DNA of 64,000 nucleotides from Candidatus Rhodoferax mariagerensis. GTDB taxonomy: Bacteria; Pseudomonadota; Gammaproteobacteria; Burkholderiales; Burkholderiaceae_C. A model generated the notes under the pieces. The model was given only the letters and a program-made list of their open reading frames with translations, was not told the DNA's origin and searched no databases. The translations under genes and the position numbers were made by a program. Position 1 is the first letter of the stretch; every line of letters begins with the position of its first letter. The stretch is from assembly GCA_016719055.1 (NCBI GenBank), contig JADKAW010000009.1, forward strand, positions 124,001-188,000. The letters are read 5' to 3'. This document shows, one piece after another, positions 32,032-41,640 of this stretch.

Positions 32032-33860
32032 GGTTTAGAGAGCAACAGTTTCATGCTCTCGTAAAGCTGGTCAGATCCAAATTGCTGATTATCTGGGTCA
32101 AAGGAAAAAAGATTCGGCGCAGCGGTCACGCGCTCCAACTGCCACCGCGTTTCCAGGAAAAATGACAAAAATGCAGCCCCTTGGTGGTGATGTTGATTGA
32201 TGATGGTCGCCAGTCGTTCAGGCCCCATGGCAATAAGTGGGTGAAATTCAGTGACCCCGTAGCGGCCGTGAGAACTGAGTTTTAGCCAGTTGGAAACAGA
32301 GGTCCCATAACTGGACTCGCCATAAAGGCTGATGCCGGTATGCCATCTCTTTGTGGGTTGTAGGGATGCTGTGGTTGCGTACTTGCCACTGTCCCAACTG
32401 GGGTTGAACTGGGGCACGATCTGATGCGTGTAATGCGGGGTGTCAGCAAAGCAAGACTGGTTTAGCAAGCCATTGAAGTGGTTGAGGTAGCTCACCACCT
32501 GGGCATTTCGAAACACCAGCCATTCGCGTGCCAACGGATTGAAATAATAGCTCGCCTGGTTTTGCGGTTCGTCAATGGATGCGCTAATGCCGTCTGGCAA
32601 ACCACCTATGGCCGGCACTGCCGTTGCTTCAATCACCTCGGGGGCGGTTTGTTGCCGGCTCATCACGGAGACTGTTCGTGTGCCAAGGTAAAGCAAAGGC
32701 TGGCCTTGTTGCGCAAGGGCCAAGTCAATGCGATGGACTCCGGTGGCCATTTGGCTGAAATCCAGGTCATGCCGCCAGCCGACATCTGCTGATTTGAACT
32801 CTGGGTGCGCAACGCGCACGTCCTGGCGGCTAAGGTGAACAGGAACCTCTGCCGTCAGTTTGCCATTCAGAAAGATTTTTACTGTTGGCGTGTGCACTGA
32901 ATGGTTATTTATGTAAGCCCAGCCACTGATCGGAAGTTGACCTGCAGCATAGGCATCGATGTGTTGTTCAAAGCGTTGCAGCGCCTGCGTGCGAACGTCT
33001 TTGCTGGGTGGCTTAATGTCCTTAAACGATACATACCCGCTGCCATGCCTCTGGTTGAGGGCACCAATGCTTGGGTAGCGCGTCTGCAAATACTGCCGAA
33101 ATCCAAGCACTGACGATTCACTGTAGTCGGTCACACTGTAGGGGCTGTCAAACCCCATGCCTGTTTCAAAGTGAGGAAAAAGCTGATGTACCTCGCCTAG
33201 CATCGTCACGCCCCTGATCTTGCTCAGGGTATTGGCTGGCAACAAACACAGTCGTTCTGTCAAGGCTTTAATGACCTTGCTTCGGTAATGGGTGATGGCA
33301 TTGTCAGTTCTGGCCACAGTCCAGGGATAAATCGGCTGCCCATAATAGTTGTCTACTTGAAGCGGTCCATTGGCTGTGTGCCCCAGGTTGTCTGGGTTTT
33401 GAGCCAATACAGGTTCAATCGGCGCGTTGGTGCCAAAGTGCGTTGAAAACAGGTAAAGAATCAATGGGCGAGGGTTGTCGCTGATGGTGCGGGCCACCTT
33501 GTCAATGGCCTCCATATTCACGCGCCAGTCATTCTGATTGGGTTGCAACAGCGCCAGCAGCGGCACCTTGAGTGTGTAGCCAAGCGCTTGACTGTGTTGT
33601 CGGGGTTGCAAACGCTGCAAAGTTGACTCGACCAAGTGTGACGCCGAGGCTTTTGGCCCAGTGCAGAGCTTCTGCCAGTCCAGCTGCTTTTCGGTGCTGG
33701 GTAGGCTGGACAGCAAGCAGGCATCCAGGTCCATCATCGGCGCAATCAATAGAGGTTCGGCGGGCAGGCGAAGCTGCCACCCTGCAATAACCATCAGAAC
33801 CAATGGACACAGGCCTGCTGCCAGCAAAAAGCTGTCACTGCGAGTTATTTTCCAAGCCAA
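32028..33860 (-). CDS. Membrane-anchored glycoside-hydrolase-like paralogue 3 of 3
   Basis: A 610-residue protein with an N-terminal hydrophobic helix (about 11-28) not followed by an obvious cleavage site, so it may stay anchored, unlike its two paralogues. The same motifs appear: GEVHQLFPHFETGMGFDSP, TDYSESSVLGFRQYLQTRYP, NQRHGSGYVSF, a beta insert (VKIFLNGKLTA, RQDVRV, LDFSQMATGVHRIDL), YYFNPLAREW, YTHQIVPQFNPSWD, SLYGESSYG and VTEFHP. The start overlaps the end of the 1284-residue glycosyltransferase gene by 16 bases, which couples it to glycan synthesis. Confidence 0.82.
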   Translation of the reverse strand: MAWKITRSDSFLLAAGLCPLVLMVIAGWQLRLPAEPLLIAPMMDLDACLLSSLPSTEKQLDWQKLCTGPKASASHLVESTLQRLQPRQHSQALGYTLKVPLLALLQPNQNDWRVNMEAIDKVARTISDNPRPLILYLFSTHFGTNAPIEPVLAQNPDNLGHTANGPLQVDNYYGQPIYPWTVARTDNAITHYRSKVIKALTERLCLLPANTLSKIRGVTMLGEVHQLFPHFETGMGFDSPYSVTDYSESSVLGFRQYLQTRYPSIGALNQRHGSGYVSFKDIKPPSKDVRTQALQRFEQHIDAYAAGQLPISGWAYINNHSVHTPTVKIFLNGKLTAEVPVHLSRQDVRVAHPEFKSADVGWRHDLDFSQMATGVHRIDLALAQQGQPLLYLGTRTVSVMSRQQTAPEVIEATAVPAIGGLPDGISASIDEPQNQASYYFNPLAREWLVFRNAQVVSYLNHFNGLLNQSCFADTPHYTHQIVPQFNPSWDSGKYATTASLQPTKRWHTGISLYGESSYGTSVSNWLKLSSHGRYGVTEFHPLIAMGPERLATIINQHHHQGAAFLSFFLETRWQLERVTAAPNLFSFDPDNQQFGSDQLYESMKLLLSKP

Positions 33861-36800
33861 GATTTAACCCGCCGTTGCAGGTGTGTAGGTACCAGTCGGG
33901 CGAGTGGCGACAGAGCGGCACTGGCTCTCAGGCGAACAATGGTGCGCAAAGTGGACGACTTCAAAATATGACCGGCTGAACTCTTGGTAACAACCCCTTG
34001 CAGGTGTGGTAACAAATTATTGATGGTTTCAATCTCAAGGGCACCGGGTGCGGTTGGGCGCGGCAATGATTGCAGGTATTCACCCCGGTAAGCAAATGCA
34101 ACACGACCGAGAGTTGGGTCCCCAAGGTGTTGACTAGGAGTTTGTGGACCAATGCCTGTCAGGAAATGATGCGCCAAAATATCTTCAAAAAACTCAACCC
34201 ACTGCACGCCCGTTTGCTGCCAGTCGCGCAACCAAGTCCAGCTACGGCCCTGCAAACGTTCTGCAAATGCGCCAATCGTGGGTGCAATGATCGGCAGACC
34301 GCTTTCCAGGCTGGTACTGAGGGTGTAGCTATAAGTTTCGGGCCATACCGCAGGAAACCAGATCACGTCGGGCTGCAGCCAATTTAGTAACTGGGGCAGG
34401 TCTGGGTCGTCATAGGCGCCGTGCACGGTCAGCCGGGCTTTGGGCTGTGTGCGCAGGCTGCGGTAGGCGTAGCCAATCAGATGAAAGTCGACTGCCAGGT
34501 CGCGCTGGGCTGCCAGTGTGGCCACCTCTTCGAGCACATCGGCCCCTTTGATCCTGCTCAGCGCACCCAGCACCACCACCTTCAGGCGGGTTCCTGCCTT
34601 CAACAGCCGGGGTTTGGGGCTTGACTCCGGCGGGGGTGATGCGTCTAGTGCGGCATGCGGGACCACCACCACGTTGGCACCCGGCACAAAATACCTGAGC
34701 CGTTGCGCCGTATCCTGGCTGGGTGCAATCACGTAGCGCGCGCTACGTAGCATTTTCGCATGGCGCTCGCGCCAGATTTCTATGCTGACACTGCCGGGTG
34801 CCGGGTGGCGTTGCAGGCATTGGTGGCATTGCTTAAGCCCCTCTTCGCCGCAATACCGGTCGGTATGGTCGGTGAGCGATATCTGCGGGCAGTAGCTGAA
34901 ATAGTCGTGCGCCGTGAAATCGTGGCTCAACCCTAGTTGCTGCGGCAACTGCACGATTTCAGGCGCGTGGCCAAGCAAATGGTGAAAATGCACATGGCCC
35001 ACGCCCAGATTTTTCAGGGTTTCCACAAGCCGGGCATGATCTTTGGGCACGGCAAAGTGCAGGGCCAAGGCCTCGCTCTGGCCCTCCAGCCGCAGCACAA
35101 CGCCACCCGGGGCCGGGCTGAGCCGCAAAAAAGTGGCCAGCTGGCCGAGCTGCTGCGCCAACTCTTGAATGTGGCGCAGGGTGCCGCCCTCGCGGTTGTG
35201 AATCACGCTCAAAATCACTGGTTTGCCGCTGGTGATGCGGGCAATATCCATGGCCAGGCGGGCAGGGCCCGCCGGGTCGCGGTCAACAAAGCCCATCACA
35301 TCAGCCTCATAACGCGGGTGCAGACGGCGCAAAGTCTCCATGGCCTGCAGTTCGCGCTCGTTTTTAGAGTAGCCAAAGCTGATGCCACCGGCATGCCGTA
35401 CAAAGGTGTCAAGGGCATGCAGGTGCTGCCAGCCCGCTGCCTGGGCGCGTACGCAAAAATCGTTTTCTTCGCCGTAGCCCTTGCCAAAATTGGCCTCGTC
35501 AAACAGGCCAATCTCTTGCAGGCACTGGCGGCGCACATACATGCAAAAGCCCACACCCGTGGGCACCGACACGGTTTTGCCGGCCAGTTGTTTGGCAAAC
35601 AGCGCGTCAAGTGCGGTGGTGTCAAAACCCAGCGGCATGTCATTGGGCTGGCAGAAGCGTGGGTAGCTGCAGATGGTGGCGTTGTTTGAAAACGGGGTGA
35701 CGCTAGCCACTTGTGGCACGCTATAAGCGGCGCGCTGAATGCGGTCAAGCCAGTCGTTGGCCACTTCGGTGTCGCTGTTGAGTAGCAGCACGTCGTTGCT
35801 GTCGCTCAATGCCATGCCACGGTTCACTGTGCCAACAAACCCCAGGTTTTGCACGTTTTCCAGCAGGAGAACACGGCTGTCGGTAGCGGCTGCGTTGCGC
35901 AGCCACTCGGCTACTGCAGGCTCAGGGCTGCAGTCGTTGATGACGATCAGGCGCCAACTGGCCTGACAGTTTGAGTTCAATACCGACTCAATGCAGCAGC
36001 GCGTGTCTTGCAGGCCGCGATAAACCGGCACGATGATGTCAACAGGCTGGGCAGGCAAGGGCAGGGGGGGAGGCGCGGTCATGGTGTTGTGTGAACCCTG
36101 GCTGGACTTGCCCAGCCACTGGTCAAGTTGCATTTTGGCATTGACGAGGGGCCGGGTCATCCTGAAAACGGTAGATTGTTCAATGGTTTGCAGATGCGTC
36201 ACAAGCTGGTTGATGCGGGTCTGGCTTTGGTATTTGGCGGCCCGCAGTTCGCTAAGCAGCGCCTGTTTGTCAATTTGCACACTTCGCAAAGCACCTTCAG
36301 TCCTAAGCAAGGTGTCTTGAGTGTTGTCCAGGCGGTGTTCTAGCAACTGGTTGGCTATGTTGAGTTGCTGTCGCTCTAGCGACAGGCGTTGGTACTCAGC
36401 CTGCAGTTTCGCCTCCGAGGCTCCATGGACTTCCAGGTCGGCAGCGTGTTTAGTCTGGACTTCCTGCATGGCAAGGCTTGCCTGTATGTAGTCGGCCGAC
36501 ATTGGCCAACCACAAACCACCTCTAAGCTGGCACCGTGCTGTGCCAATTGCTGCAGCACCAGCTGCGGGAGTAGCAGTTCCAGCCAAGGGTCATCACCCC
36601 ATAAAAACAGCAATACCCCGTCTGACAGCGCCCAAGGCGGCTGAAACACAATTTGCTGGTGATGACCCGTTTCAGACAAGCTGACGTGGCCCTGAGCGGC
36701 GTCCCACTGCCAGACTACCGCGCCATCCGGCAAGGTCAGCGTCAGGTTAAAAAGCCTAAAAAAGCCCGGTCGGTCAGCTGGGTCAAGGCGCACTGCTCGA

Positions 36801-37699
36801 TAGGGCTCAGTGCTTTGCGCGATGTCAAACTGCAGAATCTGCCTGGCCAGCCCAATGCATCCGGCTGTGACCTGCTTGCTGCTTTCCAGGTAGCCCACTG
36901 CGGTAGACACGTATAGCTGGGCTGAAAACATCGCGGATGCATCAAATTGCATAGCATTTGATGCATATTCAGTATGGGCTACAAGGCCTTTTTGTTCAAA
37001 ATCTTGTTCTCCAGGCGTCAATACCGTAACAAACTGGTAAGTCAGCGCGTCTGGCAAGGCCAGCAGGTGACGTGCCACCGCCGGTGGCAAGCTGTCAAAA
37101 GTCACATGGAATTCAGAGTCTGGCAAATTGCGCCGTGTAGCCTGCACACTGACGGCCAGCCAGCCTTGCTCATCAAAAAATCGCGCCAGCGACTTGCGGG
37201 TAAAAAACCGCAGGTGGGTGTTGTCCAGCAAGCCCTCTGGTCGGTAACGAAACTCGCCTTGAATCAGCTCGGCAATCAGCCCGCAATACCCCGCGTTGGG
37301 CACCGAGGTGATCAAGCGCCCGCCCGATTTGAGCCGTGCCTTGCACTGGGCTAGCAGAGTTTGCGGGTTTTTCAGATGCTCAAGCACGTCGGCACACACA
37401 ATGCAGTCGTACTGCCGTCCGTCACAAAGCTCGATTAGATTGGCGCTGTCCAGATCGGCCACCTTGGTTTTTCGATACCACTGGCGTGCAATATTTGCCT
37501 CGGCCTCATTCAGCGTTACGCCGTCAGCCACAATGGCAAAGCGCTGGCTCAGGTGTTGTCCCAAGCCACCGGTGCCCATGCCCAGGTCTAGTAGCGACTG
37601 ACCAGGCTCAATCAGTCCGGCGATGATCGACAGCGAGTCTTGCGCGTCACCGCTGACAGTGCGCTGGTAAACATGCTGAGATGCGTTGGCGTTTGGCAT
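33845..37699 (-). CDS. Methyltransferase - coiled coil - GT2 - GT4 multidomain protein
   Basis: A 1284-residue protein, the largest in the window. Order: a SAM methyltransferase (about 25-210; LLDLGMGTGGLGQHL and IVCADVLEHL); a beta-rich middle region (about 235-400) resembling carbohydrate-binding parts of similar enzymes; a coiled coil (about 425-510, Gln/Leu/Glu-rich); a GT2 domain (about 550-790; PVDIIVPVYRGLQDT, LLLNSDTEV, GYGEENDFCVRAQAAGW); and a GT4-like domain (about 870-1230; VVVLGALSRIKGADVLEEV, ESGLPIIAPTIGAF). Such proteins can build and cap a repeat unit with the coiled coil as a ruler, as known for WbdD-type chain terminators; that parallel is inference. It fits the Wzt C-terminal domain, which needs a capped chain. 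Gap to the upstream acyltransferase gene is 9 bases. Confidence 0.9.
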   Translation of the reverse strand: MPNANASQHVYQRTVSGDAQDSLSIIAGLIEPGQSLLDLGMGTGGLGQHLSQRFAIVADGVTLNEAEANIARQWYRKTKVADLDSANLIELCDGRQYDCIVCADVLEHLKNPQTLLAQCKARLKSGGRLITSVPNAGYCGLIAELIQGEFRYRPEGLLDNTHLRFFTRKSLARFFDEQGWLAVSVQATRRNLPDSEFHVTFDSLPPAVARHLLALPDALTYQFVTVLTPGEQDFEQKGLVAHTEYASNAMQFDASAMFSAQLYVSTAVGYLESSKQVTAGCIGLARQILQFDIAQSTEPYRAVRLDPADRPGFFRLFNLTLTLPDGAVVWQWDAAQGHVSLSETGHHQQIVFQPPWALSDGVLLFLWGDDPWLELLLPQLVLQQLAQHGASLEVVCGWPMSADYIQASLAMQEVQTKHAADLEVHGASEAKLQAEYQRLSLERQQLNIANQLLEHRLDNTQDTLLRTEGALRSVQIDKQALLSELRAAKYQSQTRINQLVTHLQTIEQSTVFRMTRPLVNAKMQLDQWLGKSSQGSHNTMTAPPPLPLPAQPVDIIVPVYRGLQDTRCCIESVLNSNCQASWRLIVINDCSPEPAVAEWLRNAAATDSRVLLLENVQNLGFVGTVNRGMALSDSNDVLLLNSDTEVANDWLDRIQRAAYSVPQVASVTPFSNNATICSYPRFCQPNDMPLGFDTTALDALFAKQLAGKTVSVPTGVGFCMYVRRQCLQEIGLFDEANFGKGYGEENDFCVRAQAAGWQHLHALDTFVRHAGGISFGYSKNERELQAMETLRRLHPRYEADVMGFVDRDPAGPARLAMDIARITSGKPVILSVIHNREGGTLRHIQELAQQLGQLATFLRLSPAPGGVVLRLEGQSEALALHFAVPKDHARLVETLKNLGVGHVHFHHLLGHAPEIVQLPQQLGLSHDFTAHDYFSYCPQISLTDHTDRYCGEEGLKQCHQCLQRHPAPGSVSIEIWRERHAKMLRSARYVIAPSQDTAQRLRYFVPGANVVVVPHAALDASPPPESSPKPRLLKAGTRLKVVVLGALSRIKGADVLEEVATLAAQRDLAVDFHLIGYAYRSLRTQPKARLTVHGAYDDPDLPQLLNWLQPDVIWFPAVWPETYSYTLSTSLESGLPIIAPTIGAFAERLQGRSWTWLRDWQQTGVQWVEFFEDILAHHFLTGIGPQTPSQHLGDPTLGRVAFAYRGEYLQSLPRPTAPGALEIETINNLLPHLQGVVTKSSAGHILKSSTLRTIVRLRASAALSPLARLVPTHLQRRVKSWLGK

Positions 37700-37708
37700 A
37701 GCGGTTGG

Positions 37709-38796
37709 TTATTTCAGTAGGCGACGAGAGGGTGTCAAAAGCCTTTGAGTTAGTTTCTTCAAAAGAGCATTCATGGGCTTTTCATAAAATCGAAAATAAA
37801 GTCGAGAACCGGCGAGTATGCTGACAATGGCAATCAAACTCCAGGTTGTTTGTGACCATTCCAGTTTTGATTGATGTTTGTGAAATAATTTACCAACGAT
37901 AATTAAAAAAACCAGATGGGAAAGATAGATGCTGTAAGATGCATCACCAAGTTTTTGTAAATAAGAAAAAGGTGTTATTTTTCTGCGTTCCAATTCCATG
38001 GCACACACAACCATACACAAGGCAAATCCACCTAACAGCACCGTTCGTTCACAAACATGAAAAAATCCGGCCATACCACTGAATGTCTGCGGCAAATAGG
38101 TTTGATAACTGTAACTCAAGGTAAATAAAACCACTGCCCCAGTCAACCAGCAAGCAAGACATTGCTCAGGTTTTTTATCCAGCCAGTCTGAGATCAAAAA
38201 ACCAGCAATAAACTCAAGCGTAAGTGGCGACAAATAGAAGGGAACAAGCAAACTGGCTTTGGCTCGTGCTTCATTGTCTGGAAGATAAAGTCCATTTTTT
38301 AAAAAATAGATATTTAGCGCAGCGATGCCAATAGCTAAAAAAATTAATGCAAAAGATGCCTGAAATCGATTCCAAGCCACTAATATTGCAACTCCCACAT
38401 AAAAATATAGTTCAAAACTCAAAGTCCACGTAATGGGCAATAAATTCAAAGTCATATTTTGGGGCCAAAGAAAAATGATCCCCAAAGATCAATTTCAGGC
38501 CGAATGGCGATTGATAAAAAAAACAACAAAAAAAATGGCCACCAACCTATATAAATCCGTCCAAACCGCAGTATCAGAAATTGCGATGAAGCACGCAAAC
38601 CGGGCGGCATACTTCGGCTTGTCTGCGCCATGATCAATCCGCTAATCACAAAAAATATATCAACCCCAGCAAATCCAAATTGCGTTAAAAAATCAGGAAA
38701 AATATCAAATTTAAACGGCGTGATTGGCGGCTGCAGGTGATGCAATACAACGAGCAAAGCCGCTAGAAAACGCAGCGTTTGTATATTTTTCAGCAT
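37709..38796 (-). pseudogene. Acyltransferase 3 (OafA-like), split by a one-base frameshift
   Basis: Two frames together give one membrane acyltransferase of about 360 residues. The 5' frame (38796-38452) begins MLKNIQTLRFLAALLVVLHH, carries GVDIFFVISG and ends after DLWGSFF. The 3' frame continues FLWPQNMTLNLLPITWTLSFELYFY and holds the remaining membrane helices. Restoring one base in the T5 run on the coding strand (A run at 38471-38475) joins them exactly. It may be a true mutation, a phase-variable homopolymer or a sequencing error. The family O-acetylates sugars on surface glycans. It is first in the five-gene minus-strand operon. Confidence 0.85.
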
Positions 38797-38842
38797 GGCG
38801 CTAGTGTAAACGTGGCATCCACTCAGTTAGCATACAGCCCCC

Positions 38843-40675
38843 ATGAACCTGCGCATCCTCCATATCGGCAAATTTTTCCCACCTTACCGCGGCGGTATGG
38901 AGGCGTTTTTAGCTGACCTGGTGCAAACTCAGCGAGCCCAGGGCGTCGACAGCCATGCACTGGTGCATGGCCAACCGTTGGTCGACGACCCGCCCTGGCT
39001 GCGCCGTGTGCCAGTGCAGCTTAATTTAATCTATACGCCCGTCGCGCTGGGTTTTCGCGCTGCGCTTAAGCACGCCATTCGCGATGTGCGCCCGCAAGTG
39101 CTGCACCTGCACATGCCCAATGTGTCGGTTTTTTGGGCCCTGACACTCATCAGCGCGCACAAAATTCCGTGGGTGGTGCACTGGCATTCTGACGTGGTGG
39201 TGTCTGATCTGCGCTTGGCGCTGCGCCTGGCTTACACGCTGTATCGCCCCTTTGAGCAGGCCGTGCTGGAGCGTGCTGAGCGCATCATCGTTACATCAGT
39301 GCCCTATCTCTATGCCAGCGAGCCGCTACAGCGCTGGCTGCACAAATGTGTGGTGGTGCCACTGGCCATTCAGGCTGAGCTGCCTGCCTTTAACAGGGGC
39401 CAATTGCCTTGGCTGGACGGCCGGCTCAAGCTGCTATCTCTGGGGCGGCTAGCCCATTACAAGGGCTTTGATACGCTGATCCGTGCCGTCAGCGCGTCGC
39501 CGCATTTGCAGCTGGTCATTGCCGGCGACGGCGAAAGCATGGCCAAGCTGCAGGCATTGGTCAAGGCCAGCACGCCCACCGGTGCGGCACCCAGCGTGCA
39601 CCTTGTGGGCGAAGTCACCGAAGACACCAAGCATCAGCTGCTGGCCAGTTGTGATGCCTTCTGCCTGGCATCGTGCGAGCGCACCGAAGCCTTTGGCGTG
39701 GTACTGCTTGAGGCCATGGCCCACGCCAAGCCCTGCATCGTGAGCGATCTGCCCGGCTCTGGCATGTCGTGGGTGGTCTCCAGCAGTGGCTCGGGCTTGT
39801 GCCATCTGCCCCCCGGCGATGCCCCAGCCTGGCAGCAAGCGCTTGAGCAGTTGGCCAGCCAGCCACAGCTACTGGCGCAGTGGGGCCAAGAGGGCAAACG
39901 TGCCTTGCATCAGCGCTTTTCCATGACCGGCTGCGCCGCCAGCCTTGCCGCCGAGTACTTTATCTCGCAAAACGAAGCGCCCCCCGCCACTGACCAAAGC
40001 GCCATGCTGGTGGTCATACCAGCGCGCGACGAGGTGGCCACCATTGGCCAGGTGGTCAGCGCCTTGCTTGCCGCAGGCTGGCCCCATGTGTTTGTGATTG
40101 ACGACCACAGCACCGACGGCACCGGCAACACAGCCCGCAGCGCAGGTGCCATTGTGGCGCGCCCCATGCTGCCACTGGGTGCCTGGGGCGGCATGCAGCT
40201 GGGGCTGCGGTATGCGCTGGATCACGGCTTTGCATCGGTCATCACCATGGACGCAGACGGCCAGCACGAGGTGCAGGAAATCCCGGCACTACTGGCGGGC
40301 AGCGACGGTGCCGATGTCGTGATCGGCGCGCACCTGGAGCGCGCCAGCTGGATGCGCCAATTGGCCTGGCGCTGGTTTCGCATCATTGCCGGCTTTGAGT
40401 TGCGCGACCTGACCTCGGGTTTCAGGCTCTACAACCGGCGTGCCATTAAAACGCTGGCCGCTGGCGAGGCCACTTTGCTGGACTACCAGGATGTGGGTGT
40501 GCTGCTGCTGTTGCGCAAAGCGGGTATGCGCGTGATCGAGGTGCCGGTCAGCATGAACACGCGCCAGGTGGGGCGTTCGCGCATTTTTTACTCGTGGTTC
40601 AGCGTGGCGCGCTACATGATCACCACGACCTTGCTGTGTCTGGCGCGCTGGCGGGTCAAGCCAGCCAAGGGGTGA
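38843..40675 (+). CDS. GT4-GT2 glycosyltransferase fusion
   Basis: A 610-residue protein. Residues 1-375 are a GT4 retaining glycosyltransferase (HIGKFFPPYRGGMEAFLADL, LHMPN, LSLGRLAHYKGFDTLI, the E-x7-E-like EAFGVVLLEAM). Residues about 388-605 are a GT2 of the dolichol-phosphate-mannose-synthase type (VVIPARDEVATIGQVV, IDDHSTDGT, MDADGQHE, DLTSGFRLYNRRA). The two activities could act in sequence on a lipid-linked glycan. It diverges from the minus-strand operon with 46 bases between starts. Confidence 0.92.
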   Translation: MNLRILHIGKFFPPYRGGMEAFLADLVQTQRAQGVDSHALVHGQPLVDDPPWLRRVPVQLNLIYTPVALGFRAALKHAIRDVRPQVLHLHMPNVSVFWALTLISAHKIPWVVHWHSDVVVSDLRLALRLAYTLYRPFEQAVLERAERIIVTSVPYLYASEPLQRWLHKCVVVPLAIQAELPAFNRGQLPWLDGRLKLLSLGRLAHYKGFDTLIRAVSASPHLQLVIAGDGESMAKLQALVKASTPTGAAPSVHLVGEVTEDTKHQLLASCDAFCLASCERTEAFGVVLLEAMAHAKPCIVSDLPGSGMSWVVSSSGSGLCHLPPGDAPAWQQALEQLASQPQLLAQWGQEGKRALHQRFSMTGCAASLAAEYFISQNEAPPATDQSAMLVVIPARDEVATIGQVVSALLAAGWPHVFVIDDHSTDGTGNTARSAGAIVARPMLPLGAWGGMQLGLRYALDHGFASVITMDADGQHEVQEIPALLAGSDGADVVIGAHLERASWMRQLAWRWFRIIAGFELRDLTSGFRLYNRRAIKTLAAGEATLLDYQDVGVLLLLRKAGMRVIEVPVSMNTRQVGRSRIFYSWFSVARYMITTTLLCLARWRVKPAKG

Positions 40676-40747
40676 GTACACATTGGAAGGACCGGCAATC
40701 ACAAGGAGCATCGCTCAACTTGTTGCCAAATACAATGGGCCATTCAT

Positions 40748-41173
40748 ATGCAGGCCTCCAAGCACACACAACCCCATACTTCGTCGGCCGTGGATGCGCA
40801 GCTGAGAGACGTTTTGGCGCGTTTTCCCAAGTTGGTTTTGGCACTTGTATTTGGCTCGGTTGCCCGCGGCGAGCAACGTGCCAGCAGTGATGTGGACATT
40901 GCTGTGGCGGCGCATCAATTGCTGACTGCTGCCGAAAAAGTGGACATCATCTCTGCTTTGGCCGAGGAAACGGGTCGTCCTATTGACTTGATCGATCTAA
41001 AACTTGCGGCCGAACCTCTGTTGGGTCAAATCGTGCGGCACGGTCGGCGACTATTGGGCAGCGATGCAGCCTATGGCAATTTGATCACCCGGCACTTGTT
41101 TGAGCAGGCAGACTTCATGCCGTACCGCAACCGAGTGCTGGCAGAAAGGCGTCTCGCATGGATCGGGAAGTAA
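40748..41173 (+). CDS. mntA: MntA-like nucleotidyltransferase antitoxin
   Basis: A 141-residue minimal nucleotidyltransferase. The active site GS-x10-DxD is complete: GSVARGEQRASSDVD (residues 36-50). In characterised HEPN/MNT pairs the MNT protein neutralises the HEPN toxin by adding AMP near its active site. The stop overlaps the hepT start by 16 bases, as is usual for these pairs. The C-terminal 30 residues (QADFMPYRNRVLAERRLAW) are typical of the family. Confidence 0.92.
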   Translation: MQASKHTQPHTSSAVDAQLRDVLARFPKLVLALVFGSVARGEQRASSDVDIAVAAHQLLTAAEKVDIISALAEETGRPIDLIDLKLAAEPLLGQIVRHGRRLLGSDAAYGNLITRHLFEQADFMPYRNRVLAERRLAWIGK

Positions 41174-41574
41174 TTGAGCAAAAACTCGAATCTCTGCGAC
41201 GCTGCTTGCAGCGCATTCAAACCAAATGTCCCTCGGATGCACAAACGCTGGGTGAAGACGTTGACCTGCAAGACATCGTTTCACTCAATCTTAGCCGCGC
41301 CGTGCAGTTATGTGTAGACATTGGCGCACACCTGATTTCTGGCCTGGACTCTGCACCGCCCGACACCATGGGGCAAACGTTTGACATACTTGCGCAGACC
41401 GGGCTCATCACAGCCTCATTGGCGTTAAATTTGAAAAAAGCCGTTGGTTTTCGCAATATTGCAGTGCACAACTACGATGCCATCAACTGGGAAATTGTTC
41501 ATAGCATTGCAAAAAACAACTTGACGGACTTTGTTGCATTTGCCAAGCTTGTATCAAAATCGATTGATCATTGA
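41158..41574 (+). CDS. hepT: HepT-like HEPN toxin
   Basis: A 138-residue helical protein with the RX4HXY nuclease motif intact (RNIAVHNY, Arg99, His104, Tyr106). Members cleave RNA until modified by the partner nucleotidyltransferase. The preceding helices (DIVSLNLSRAVQLCVDIGAH) match the HepT fold. It is the first of several toxin-antitoxin modules between 40.7 and 53.7 kb and the only one embedded among intact glycan genes. Confidence 0.92.
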   Translation: MDREVIEQKLESLRRCLQRIQTKCPSDAQTLGEDVDLQDIVSLNLSRAVQLCVDIGAHLISGLDSAPPDTMGQTFDILAQTGLITASLALNLKKAVGFRNIAVHNYDAINWEIVHSIAKNNLTDFVAFAKLVSKSIDH

Positions 41575-41640
41575 CGCCTGAAATCTGCTGGAGTCATTCA
41601 GAATCCACAACATCCTGACTATCCATAAGTTGTTTTTTTG

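Noticed and set aside
34937..35689. A 250-codon open frame on the plus strand
   Set aside because: It lies wholly antisense to the 1284-residue glycosyltransferase gene, whose domains are clear; the antisense product shows no recognisable family and is a GC-rich shadow.
38471..38475. Programmed frameshift in the acyltransferase gene
   Set aside because: Only a five-base run and no stimulating structure noticed; mutation or sequencing error is simpler.
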